Shown here: positions 31,326-39,873 of the stretch, piece by piece | How positions within the stretch are numbered: position 1 is the stretch's first letter | How the letters are laid out: every line of letters starts with the position of its first letter | Assembly (NCBI GenBank): GCA_963845895.1 | Contig: CAWJTN010000001.1 | Location: forward strand, 992,001-1,056,000 | DNA from: CAWJTN01 sp963845895 | GTDB lineage: Bacteria; Patescibacteriota; Microgenomatia; UBA1406; GWC2-37-13 | DNA length: 64,000 nt | Reading direction: 5' to 3' | Made by a program: the position numbers and the translations under genes | The notes under the pieces: model-generated | The model's input: the letters and a program-made list of their open reading frames with translations, nothing else | What the model was told of the DNA's origin: nothing | Database searches by the model: none

Positions 31326-33214
31326 ATAACAAGATATTTATTACGGGTGCAAACGGATTTATTGGCCATCATCTAGTTAATTTTTTAAATGGAAAAGAGT
31401 TTGAGATTTACTCTTTGATAAGAAAAGATTCTTTACCCACTTTCCAATTAAGAAAAAACGTTCATATTGTTTATGGTGATTTAACCAATAAAGAGTCATT
31501 AGAGAAAGTAATTCCTCAAGGTTCGATAATAGTTAATTTAGCCGCAAATCCTTACGATCCTAAGTTGAGTTTTGAAGTCAATGTCAAAGGCACGAAAAAT
31601 TTAGTAGAAGTAGCTAAAAAAAAATACATAGATAGAATTATTCATATCAGCAGTCAGGCAACAAAATTAAAAATACAAGGAGTCTATGCAAAAACAAAAA
31701 AGGAAAGCGATAAAATCATAAAATCTTCAGGGATAAAATATATAATTCTTAAACCTAGTTTGGTTTATGGTGAAGGTGAGAAGGGTCTTTTTAATAAAAT
31801 TAGATTATTTATAGAAAAGATTCCTATTGTTCCAATTTTTGGTGATGGTGAAACAAAGATTAATCCAATTTACATCAAAGATCTATGTTTTCTCATTGAA
31901 CTGTTAATTAAAGAGACTAAAAAGTTAAATCGAGTTTATGATGTAGGTTCATCTATTCAGATCACTTATAATGACTATTATAGGTCAATTATTAAATCAC
32001 TTGGTAAAAAAGTATTTGTTATTCACATTCCAGCAAGCGTCGGATTTGTCCTTGGAAAGGTAATGTTAAAGTTAATGAAAAATCCCACTTTTTTTCCCGA
32101 TAACGTTCTCGGTTCTACCCAGGAAACATTTTGTAATCCCTCTCCCCTACTCAAACGATATAATTATCGACCAATTGAATGGCAAGAAGGATTAAAAAAA
32201 ATATTTCATCCTCAAAAAGTAAATGTTGCAGTTGTCGGGCTGGGAAAGATGGGTTCTTTGCATCTCTGCCTATTAAATCTAATGCAAGATGTTCGTATTG
32301 CAGCTCTAATAGACAATAATAAGCAGCTCTTTAATACGGTTAAAAGTATGGGTATAAGTGGTAATTTTTATTTAAACTTAGAAGAAGCACTAGCAAAAGA
32401 AAAGATAGATGCTGTCTATATTATTACTCCGACGTTTACACATCTTAGCTTGCTAAAAAAAGTATTGGCTAAAGGCAAGCATGTATTTATAGAAAAACCT
32501 GTTACATTAAACAAAACAGAAGTTGCAGAGTTAAAAAAAATGAAGACAAGATCTATAATTCATGTCGGTTATACATTACTATTTAAAAAAACCTTTTTTG
32601 AGCTAAATAAAATTATTCATGAAAAAAAATATGGAAAGATTAGAAACTTTGAGGCAAGATTTGAACATGGTGAAGTATTTGGTCCGAAGAAGGGATGGAT
32701 GTTTAATAAGAAGACAGCTGGTGGTGGAGTATTAATGAATCCGGGTCCGCACCTTTTTTCATTAATTAATCTTTTTTTTGGAATCCCAAAAAAAATCAGC
32801 GGGAAGATTTCAAGAAAATATTCTTTAGAGGTAGAAGACGAGGCGGATTTAATTTTTACTTTCGAAGATTTTGAAGGAAAAGTTTTTTTATCGTGGTCTG
32901 TAAAAAATAGGCCGATTTCTAGAACTAATATTACCGTTAATTTTGAGCGAGCCCAGGTTGTTGTTGATTCAGATAAATTAGTAATTAACTTTAAAAACGG
33001 TAAAAAGTTGGTAATTGATGAACAAAAGATACAGCCTCTTTTAGATAATGTATTTAATATTAATCCAGAAGCTAATGGAGACGCTTACTTTATTGAGGAC
33101 AAGCTTTTCATTGATTCGTTATTAAACCGAAATAGAAATAATTTAAACTCGCTTGATTTTGCCTTGGATACAGAATCTATTATTTATAATGTTTACAAGT
33201 CTTGTTCTAAATAA
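31322..33214 (+). CDS. Fusion of SDR epimerase and Gfo/Idh/MocA oxidoreductase
   Basis: A 630-residue two-domain protein. Residues 1-295 form an extended SDR with GANGFIG (9-15) and YAKTK (Tyr122, Lys126). Residues 300-630 are a Gfo/Idh/MocA oxidoreductase with GLGKMG (306-311), FIEKPVTLNK (EKP at 391-393) and GGGVLMNPGPHLFSLINLFFG. Both domains look complete. Together they could carry out successive oxidation/reduction steps on one nucleotide sugar. The ATG at 31322 overlaps the GT2 stop. The substrate is unknown, and the two families are usually separate proteins. Confidence 0.88.
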   Translation: MNNKIFITGANGFIGHHLVNFLNGKEFEIYSLIRKDSLPTFQLRKNVHIVYGDLTNKESLEKVIPQGSIIVNLAANPYDPKLSFEVNVKGTKNLVEVAKKKYIDRIIHISSQATKLKIQGVYAKTKKESDKIIKSSGIKYIILKPSLVYGEGEKGLFNKIRLFIEKIPIVPIFGDGETKINPIYIKDLCFLIELLIKETKKLNRVYDVGSSIQITYNDYYRSIIKSLGKKVFVIHIPASVGFVLGKVMLKLMKNPTFFPDNVLGSTQETFCNPSPLLKRYNYRPIEWQEGLKKIFHPQKVNVAVVGLGKMGSLHLCLLNLMQDVRIAALIDNNKQLFNTVKSMGISGNFYLNLEEALAKEKIDAVYIITPTFTHLSLLKKVLAKGKHVFIEKPVTLNKTEVAELKKMKTRSIIHVGYTLLFKKTFFELNKIIHEKKYGKIRNFEARFEHGEVFGPKKGWMFNKKTAGGGVLMNPGPHLFSLINLFFGIPKKISGKISRKYSLEVEDEADLIFTFEDFEGKVFLSWSVKNRPISRTNITVNFERAQVVVDSDKLVINFKNGKKLVIDEQKIQPLLDNVFNINPEANGDAYFIEDKLFIDSLLNRNRNNLNSLDFALDTESIIYNVYKSCSK

Positions 33215-33215
33215 A

Positions 33216-33713
33216 ATGATTAAAAATAAAGATATCAACTTGATTCCTGATATAAACTCAATTACAAGAGATTTAACCAATAAAACTCAAATACAAATTG
33301 TTACAGATAGCTTTATGAGATTAAGTAATATAAATAAAATAGTAATGATAATAAACAACTTTATTTTCTTACAAAAAATATTAAAAAAAGATTTTGCGGT
33401 TGGAATTAAAATTTTATGCGAATTGGAAATTTTAAAAGCCAGAAAAAAAAGTTATTCTTTACATAATCAGATGGTAGACATGGCTGTTGCACTTAATAAC
33501 AAAGAAATATTATTCAATTTTTTTTATCTATCAAAAAAGTATAACTTTGTTCCTGAAATAAAAACTTACAATCCTGGATTTTTAATCAATTTTTTATCAA
33601 GTTTCAAAGAAATTCCTAAAAATCTTCGTATATATATTCCTGTAAATACTATTAATGAGTTTGGTTTAAACGATTTTATAAAGAAAACATTTCTAACATT
33701 TGTCACTTTTTAA
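33216..33713 (+). CDS. Hypothetical protein in the glycan cluster
   Basis: A 165-residue soluble, Asn/Lys/Phe-rich protein, mostly helical, that I do not recognise. It starts 2 nt after the fused oxidoreductase and ends 2 nt before a methyltransferase, so it is clearly part of that operon. The stretch KTQIQIVTDSFMRLSNINKIVMIINNF looks like a helical domain. Nothing catalytic can be named. Confidence 0.65.
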   Translation: MIKNKDINLIPDINSITRDLTNKTQIQIVTDSFMRLSNINKIVMIINNFIFLQKILKKDFAVGIKILCELEILKARKKSYSLHNQMVDMAVALNNKEILFNFFYLSKKYNFVPEIKTYNPGFLINFLSSFKEIPKNLRIYIPVNTINEFGLNDFIKKTFLTFVTF

Positions 33714-33715
33714 AT

Positions 33716-34645
33716 ATGATTAATTCATTAAATTTAAGAAAATTAGGATTAGATTATTATAATTGGTCAAAAAAAAATCCAATCGGAAAAATACCTTTAG
33801 AGGTGGCGAAAGAAGGAGCCGGAGAAAACAGAATACCTTTTGCGCATTATGCCAACTCTTTACCCGTATATTTACTTTTTAGTGAATTACTTAAGGAAAG
33901 CGAAAAGGAAAAAGCATTCATTCTAGATATAGGGTGTGGTACCGGTAGGAGCATTTCCTTTGTAAAAGATATAGTTCAAAAAAGAAACTACAAATATTAT
34001 GGTATCGATTATTCGGAAGCATGTATTAAATACGGGAGACAGCAATACAAAAAACAAAGCGTAGAATTTATTCAACATGAAGGAAAAATACTCCCCTTTC
34101 CAGACAAGTCTTTTGACTTTATTATTTCATCTCACGTAATAGAGCATATTTTAAAAAAAAATGCAGGTTTTTACCTCGCTGAAATTTCTAGAGTACTAAA
34201 AAAAGATGGAATCGTTGTCATTGGAACGCCTAATAGAAAATATTGTCAGGATTTATTTCTAGTGAATCCTGGTGATAAAAAAAAATATAGATTAATTCTT
34301 CCGCATGAACATGAATATTATTATCAGGAGCTTAAAAATCTATTTAGAAAAAATGGGAGGTTTAATAAGCTTGTAATTTATGGAACCACCAATTTAATCA
34401 ATAGGCAGTTAATTACTTCCGGTGCAGAGAAAATAAGACCAAAAGAAGGAATTCTTCACAAACTTAAATTCTCAGTTTATTCATATTTAAGGTCATCTTC
34501 CCGGTTACAGGATATTATGGCACGAGTAGGGACAGAATATATTTTAAAAAAAATGAAAGTAAGTTATAAAGATATAATCGAAAACACAAGTATAGTACAA
34601 AAAAATGTTGTGCAAGCAGACAATTTCATTATTGTTGCTTCTTAA
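33716..34645 (+). CDS. Class I SAM-dependent methyltransferase
   Basis: A 309-residue protein with a Methyltransf_11-type domain. ILDIGCGTGRSISF is motif I, YYGIDYSEACIKYG binds the ribose, and FDFIISSHVIEHIL is motif IV. The C-terminal 120 residues are extra and may bind the substrate. In this cluster it most likely methylates a sugar or the glycan end. It starts 2 nt after the unknown gene. Its last 17 nt overlap the convergent DUF2079 gene. Confidence 0.85.
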   Translation: MINSLNLRKLGLDYYNWSKKNPIGKIPLEVAKEGAGENRIPFAHYANSLPVYLLFSELLKESEKEKAFILDIGCGTGRSISFVKDIVQKRNYKYYGIDYSEACIKYGRQQYKKQSVEFIQHEGKILPFPDKSFDFIISSHVIEHILKKNAGFYLAEISRVLKKDGIVVIGTPNRKYCQDLFLVNPGDKKKYRLILPHEHEYYYQELKNLFRKNGRFNKLVIYGTTNLINRQLITSGAEKIRPKEGILHKLKFSVYSYLRSSSRLQDIMARVGTEYILKKMKVSYKDIIENTSIVQKNVVQADNFIIVAS

Positions 34646-36092
34646 GCAATATAAAATTTTTGCTTTCAGATTTTACTAAATAACTTTTATCATTCTTCAG
34701 TTGATCAATTATCTTAATTTGGGTTTTATTATCTAATGGCCATGTAGGCTGACAGGTTGCGAGTAAAAGATAGTCAACTTTATTATAGTAAACTGGAAAT
34801 AAATAGAGTTTTTTTCTTTGAGATAGTTGAGCTGATATATAGTCTTGCGTCGATACCGATGCATTATTAGGAATTTTCTTAATTAATTCATCAAGCTCTT
34901 TATCAACCTTGGAATATATATTTTGGGTGAACACCGTTTTATTAATTTTTTTGCTGGTGAATATTTTATAACTGATTAAAATTGAAAGGACCAATATAGA
35001 GATACAAAGTAAAGATAAGAATTTACGATAATTTTTATAATATTTAAAAATATTTTCTATACCCAATATTAGTGAATAATATAAGAAAGGGATACTTAGA
35101 GCTTCATAATGAAGTAATGTGGATTTTAGAGAAGCAGATGAAGAGAGTAGATTGGTTATTAAACCACTAAATGCAATTAACAACATTACAGGAGAAAATA
35201 TAACAAAAGGTAAAGTAGGAGCTGCAACCATTAGTAAATATTTTATATTTGGTTCATTAATAAGTGTTGAGTATAATAAATAAGGTTTTGTTATGGAGTT
35301 AGTAATTATCTGGACTATTGAGCCTCCCAATGGATTTCCATATATTCCTTCAAACATATATGAATGATATATCGAAATCATTGAAATTATTACTTTTGTT
35401 GCTAAAAAGAAGTAAGCAATGCTTAATAAAAAAGTTATCAATCCTTTTTTTACTGATTTTTCTAGGAATAAAAGGTATAAGCCAAAAAAAATGGTAATAA
35501 TAGAAGTATTTTCTTGAACGAGAAACAGTAAAAATAAGGTCAAATAATAAATCCATCCTTTACGCCCAGAAAAATAAATTAGCAATATCCCAAAAAAAAT
35601 GGCCAATGTGTATGCATGAAATTCATCCAACACAGCTGAAACTAGAGCGAAATAAATTAAAAACGATAATTGTATTAAAAGTGAAATGATTTTATTATTT
35701 ATTTTCTTCAAAGCTATTAGAAAGATTATTAATCCACTCATTGTTATTAATAATGATTGTATTAATAAAAGTGTTTTTGGAGTTGGAAACACATAGTAAA
35801 TTGGGATAAAAATAAATAAGATTGGGTTAAAGTGAATTCCTAATATATTGCTATTGTCCGGGATATTAGATTGAGGATTTTTGCTCCAAAAATTATGAAC
35901 GCTAAAGTTAAAAGTATTTTGCATAATTCTTCCTTGTGTAGTGTTCCACATTGCCTGTGCAAAACTTGTCAAGTCACCATGATATCTATGTGCATCATAA
36001 AGTTTGAATGATTGATAGGAATATATAAAAAAGAAAAAAAGACAGATGCAAAAAGATATTATATATGGGAAGTATTTTTTTTTAATGTTCAT
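34629..36092 (-). CDS. DUF2079 multi-pass membrane protein
   Basis: A 487-residue membrane protein. YHGDLTSFAQAMWNTTQGRIMQ after the first helix, ILGIHFNPILFIFIPIYYVFPTPKTLLLIQSL and LDEFHAYTLAIFFG are the DUF2079 hallmarks, as in the protein at 11594. The C-terminal 110 residues are soluble. A GT-C-like role in glycan assembly is likely but unproven. The start overlaps the gene upstream by 11 nt, so at least three such membrane proteins (34.6-39.6 kb) form one operon. Confidence 0.8.
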   Translation of the reverse strand: MNIKKKYFPYIISFCICLFFFFIYSYQSFKLYDAHRYHGDLTSFAQAMWNTTQGRIMQNTFNFSVHNFWSKNPQSNIPDNSNILGIHFNPILFIFIPIYYVFPTPKTLLLIQSLLITMSGLIIFLIALKKINNKIISLLIQLSFLIYFALVSAVLDEFHAYTLAIFFGILLIYFSGRKGWIYYLTLFLLFLVQENTSIITIFFGLYLLFLEKSVKKGLITFLLSIAYFFLATKVIISMISIYHSYMFEGIYGNPLGGSIVQIITNSITKPYLLYSTLINEPNIKYLLMVAAPTLPFVIFSPVMLLIAFSGLITNLLSSSASLKSTLLHYEALSIPFLYYSLILGIENIFKYYKNYRKFLSLLCISILVLSILISYKIFTSKKINKTVFTQNIYSKVDKELDELIKKIPNNASVSTQDYISAQLSQRKKLYLFPVYYNKVDYLLLATCQPTWPLDNKTQIKIIDQLKNDKSYLVKSESKNFILLKKQQ

Positions 36093-37638
36093 TTTTTGCT
36101 AATTTACCAATTACAGCCCAGCTATTAATAATAGTAGGATGTTCAAAATCAAAACCATTTTGTTGCATCCTTTTTCTTATGCATTTATCTAGATTATTAT
36201 CTTGCTGTCCATAGTTTATAGAAGAAAATTTTTCTAAACCCTTTTTTTCCGGGAAATATCTAAATATAACTTTATCAACTTTATCTATATTTAATGGATA
36301 GTAGTAAATTTTATGGTCGCTGAGATTATAGACAGCAGCTTCGGGAGCACTTACTGACGAATTTACTCCTATAGCATCTCTCAATTTATTGCGGTAAATC
36401 AGTAGAATATTTTTCTGTTTAATGAAATAAATAAAATTATAGATAACTATCTCTGGCATAAAAGCTGGCTTAGGTTCAAATGTAAGATTATATGGATTGA
36501 TATATGCAGAAATTAAAATAAGTAAAACTAACATAAACGGTAAAATAAGTTTATTCTTTAATTTAATCAAGCTAAAACCAATAACGCTCACCCAGATTAA
36601 AGGAATAAAATAGTTAATGTGATAGTGTGTAGACCAACCAGTTTTTTCTGCACCACCTATGTTTACCAATAGATTTGGTAATAAAAAAAGTAAAGTTAAT
36701 AAAGTAGTTTGTACACTCGCGAAAGAGAGTATTCCTAAAAAAATAATATTCACAAATAAATATATAAATGCTTTTTGGGACCAAGCATTTCGAAAGAAAT
36801 TACCTAGCGTTCTTAGAATGTTCAAGCTAAATGTTTCTTTTATAAAGCCTGTTTGAGTTGTATAAGGACCAACGGTTAATTGGATAATGCTGATAGATAA
36901 AATACTAAACAGACCCGAGATGAAACCTAATATTAAAAATTTTTTCAGTTCTTTTTTATTAAAGAATAGACCATAACCGAAGAAAATTAAGAGTAAAGAA
37001 ATTCCATAAATTTCATTGACGCTAAGAGCGAGAATTGTTGCGATAGATAATAAAATATAGTTTATTTTTTTTCTGGTCATCAACCAAATTGCAAAGGCAC
37101 TAAAAGGTAAGAAAAGTCGGTTAAAATAAAATTGACCAAACAATCCTTCTTGCCACAATGGATGTTGGGTAACAAGCAGTGTAAGAAGTATCGAGTTAAA
37201 TAGGTTTATTTTTCGATCTCTGGCAAAAAAAAAGGTAAAAAATAAAACAGAAGTATAAATAAAAGCCTGAAGTATTGCAATTAATACGTAAATATTAAAT
37301 ATCCAGGTAAGAGGCGTCAGAGCAAACATAATAAAGTAATAATGACCCCAAGGTCCCGAATAGGGTTTGACTGTCAAAGGTTGACGGCAAACATAGTCTG
37401 CAGAACGGTACCAGATAGATTTAAATGATAAGTCTAATGAATCGGTAAATGATGTGGAAACGGAAAAGTTACCCCGTTTAAAATTCTCAAGAATTTGAGC
37501 AGCAAAGGTAGTGTCACCGTACTGACTACTAATATTAAAAAAATATAGGATCCAAGTAAGAGTTAGAAATAAGACAAAAAATATCACTGCTCCTATTAGA
37601 TACTCTTTCTTGGTAATTGAGGATTCTTTATTTTTCAT
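36082..37638 (-). CDS. Multi-pass membrane protein, DUF2079/GT-C-like
   Basis: A 518-residue membrane protein with about 11 helices. The first outer loop has FNISSQYGDTTFAAQILENFKRG and later GPWGHYYFIMFALTPLTW, a pattern close to DUF2079 (an acidic residue, then a His-containing loop before a hydrophobic helix). The C-terminal 130 residues are soluble and rich in charged residues. It lies between two similar membrane-protein genes and overlaps one by 11 nt. Enzyme activity is inferred only from topology and context. Confidence 0.65.
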   Translation of the reverse strand: MKNKESSITKKEYLIGAVIFFVLFLTLTWILYFFNISSQYGDTTFAAQILENFKRGNFSVSTSFTDSLDLSFKSIWYRSADYVCRQPLTVKPYSGPWGHYYFIMFALTPLTWIFNIYVLIAILQAFIYTSVLFFTFFFARDRKINLFNSILLTLLVTQHPLWQEGLFGQFYFNRLFLPFSAFAIWLMTRKKINYILLSIATILALSVNEIYGISLLLIFFGYGLFFNKKELKKFLILGFISGLFSILSISIIQLTVGPYTTQTGFIKETFSLNILRTLGNFFRNAWSQKAFIYLFVNIIFLGILSFASVQTTLLTLLFLLPNLLVNIGGAEKTGWSTHYHINYFIPLIWVSVIGFSLIKLKNKLILPFMLVLLILISAYINPYNLTFEPKPAFMPEIVIYNFIYFIKQKNILLIYRNKLRDAIGVNSSVSAPEAAVYNLSDHKIYYYPLNIDKVDKVIFRYFPEKKGLEKFSSINYGQQDNNLDKCIRKRMQQNGFDFEHPTIINSWAVIGKLAKNEH

Positions 37639-37641
37639 AAT

Positions 37642-39642
37642 TTATCTTATTTTAAAAATTAAATAATTATTATCACTGTAAATCTGTTTTAATAGAGATT
37701 TGTTATTGTTAATAGTTTGATAACAAAAATTGTTGGAATCAGTGATCGGATTTGAGGTAATAATATAATTAAATTTTTTAAATAATTGTTTGGTTAGATT
37801 TTGATTCTTATTTGTTTTCAAGAATTCGTTGACACCACCGATCCAATACCAGTTACACTCGTAAGTTTTTGCTATAAAATTAAAGCGAGGAAGTTTGTTA
37901 AACGAAGTATCTAGAATAGTTAACGATTTATTATTTTTTGTTTCTTTGTTTAAAAAAGAGATTGGATTTTTTTGTGATTTTCTAGTTGTGTAAAAATCAG
38001 GTTGGAATAATTTTTCAGGACCTATAGGAAAAAATCTAAAGTAAATTACCATAACATTAACATTAAGAAGTATTACAAAAAATATTATTCCGGTCACTAA
38101 TTTTTTGGCTTTTAGTCTATCAATCCATTCGATTATATAAAAGAAAGTTATGGATGCAAAAACGAATTGAAATGGCCATAAATACCTATAATACCTAGAT
38201 ATTAATCCGATCATAAAATAGGAAAAAAAAATATATAAATAAAATATATCTCTTTTTTCGATAGACTTACTTAAAATGCGTTTAATAATTAGTAATAAAA
38301 TGGCAAATTGGACGGGAATTAATAAGATATAAACTAATCCAGGATAACCTCTAGTTGCTTCCATAAACTCGGTTGTTTTAAAAAAAGTTAAGATAGGATA
38401 TAAGATGAATCCTCCTTTAATCCAACCAGTAGAATTCATCGTTGTTTGAATCATGAAATTATTAGTAAGTTCTTCTCCCGCCCAAAATACGGGGGTTTGA
38501 AAGATTGATTGAAAAAAGGGAAAAATTGGACTTCCTGTGTAAAAAAAAGATCTTATCATCCAAATAGTTAGAGGAAGTAAACTCAGAAGTATGGAAATAA
38601 GCGACACTGCAATTACATTTTTAATTCGGTTTTTCTTGTTAATAATATAACTAACTATAGGTAAAAATATAAAAACCAAAGGAAAATATTTTATAGCTGC
38701 TCCAAAGCCAATTAAAAACGAAGCAGAAAAAGTATCCGTTATTGATCTATTCACATTTTGAAAAAAAAGTAAATAAAAAGCGGCAACAAGCGTTAAGGTA
38801 ACCAATAAATCATAGTAACCGTTTGAAGCCTGAAATATAACTATGGGAGTGAAAATTATTAGATACCACAAATAACAGGCAGTTTTCGAAAAATTTAGCA
38901 GGCTTGAGATATTTTTTATTAGTAATAATAGTGCGACCAGAGGAAAAAGATATGCCATCTCTAGAAGTTTAGCCCCACCTATTTGATAAAAAAGAGTGTA
39001 ATAACCTATCGCATTTTGGGGGAACAAAGAAGAAATGCTTTCTGTCAAAGGCTTGAATGAATTATTGATGATATACCATTTTGCGTTATATAAATTGGCG
39101 TGAACTGCATCCCATTGGCTCTGCGGAAGTGTACCTATAATAAAACTTAAACCTATAATCCAATAATCGATAACATTGAAGTTTTTTAGATAACTATCAA
39201 AATCTAGTTGCAATTTTTTAAATATAATTAAATTTTTACCAGATCTAAAAATAACTGAAGCAACCGAAATTATTATTGACGATAACAAAGCAATGCTAAA
39301 GTTGGTTAACAAAGCAATGACAATATAAATTTCAAGAAGAGTGAAAAATCCGACTATAAGTGCAATTAAAGTATCATCGAATTTGAATATTTTTAAACCA
39401 ATAAAAACGGACCCGACTAAGATAATCGTAAACAGAAGTAAAGGAATAAAGCCAAAATAATATATAGTTGACAATAGAAAAACAAGCAAAATAATAATCG
39501 TTAACATTCTGTTTTTAAAAATAAAGTTATTTAGAAAAAGGAAAGCCAAGATTGAAATTAGAAATGTGATTATTGTTAAAGGAGTTATTGGTATTTTTAT
39601 AAATGAAATGAAACGCGTCAATGTTAGCTCATTGGGTAACAT
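37642..39642 (-). CDS. Large multi-pass membrane protein, GT-C-like
   Basis: A 666-residue protein with about 16 hydrophobic segments. A long outer loop after helix 6 reads GTLPQSQWDAVHANLYNAKWYI, with an acidic residue as in GT-C folds. The C-terminal 100 residues are soluble. It is the first gene of the 34.6-39.6 kb minus operon: a TATAAT lies about 30 nt before the ATG in the 39643-39690 gap. No family name can be given with confidence. Confidence 0.65.
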   Translation of the reverse strand: MLPNELTLTRFISFIKIPITPLTIITFLISILAFLFLNNFIFKNRMLTIIILLVFLLSTIYYFGFIPLLLFTIILVGSVFIGLKIFKFDDTLIALIVGFFTLLEIYIVIALLTNFSIALLSSIIISVASVIFRSGKNLIIFKKLQLDFDSYLKNFNVIDYWIIGLSFIIGTLPQSQWDAVHANLYNAKWYIINNSFKPLTESISSLFPQNAIGYYTLFYQIGGAKLLEMAYLFPLVALLLLIKNISSLLNFSKTACYLWYLIIFTPIVIFQASNGYYDLLVTLTLVAAFYLLFFQNVNRSITDTFSASFLIGFGAAIKYFPLVFIFLPIVSYIINKKNRIKNVIAVSLISILLSLLPLTIWMIRSFFYTGSPIFPFFQSIFQTPVFWAGEELTNNFMIQTTMNSTGWIKGGFILYPILTFFKTTEFMEATRGYPGLVYILLIPVQFAILLLIIKRILSKSIEKRDIFYLYIFFSYFMIGLISRYYRYLWPFQFVFASITFFYIIEWIDRLKAKKLVTGIIFFVILLNVNVMVIYFRFFPIGPEKLFQPDFYTTRKSQKNPISFLNKETKNNKSLTILDTSFNKLPRFNFIAKTYECNWYWIGGVNEFLKTNKNQNLTKQLFKKFNYIITSNPITDSNNFCYQTINNNKSLLKQIYSDNNYLIFKIR

Positions 39643-39727
39643 AAACTCTTCGTTTAATTAATATTCCTTTCATTATACTATCAAACCCTAAAGGATAAAA
39701 TTAACTGGATGAGTATAATACTAAAAA

Positions 39728-39790
39728 ATGGAAAAAAATGCTTATATTATTGCTGCTAAAAGAACTCCTAACGAAAAAGAGGTGTGTTAG
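39728..39790 (+). pseudogene. Possible thiolase N-terminal fragment
   Basis: A 20-codon frame reads MEKNAYIIAAKRTPNEKEVC and stops. YI-(I/V)-AA-x-RTP is the common start of acetyl-CoA acetyltransferases, which then continue IGKFGG. Here the frame leaves the pattern after RTP. It is too short to be sure, and it is otherwise surrounded by 231 nt of intergenic DNA with only the promoter of the upstream membrane-protein gene. Confidence 0.3.
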
Positions 39791-39873
39791 ATGGGTTTCA
39801 AGAAATGAAGTTTATAACAACATAATTTTTGATTAGTATCATCTTAGTTATTAATATTAAATCAGTAAAATTA

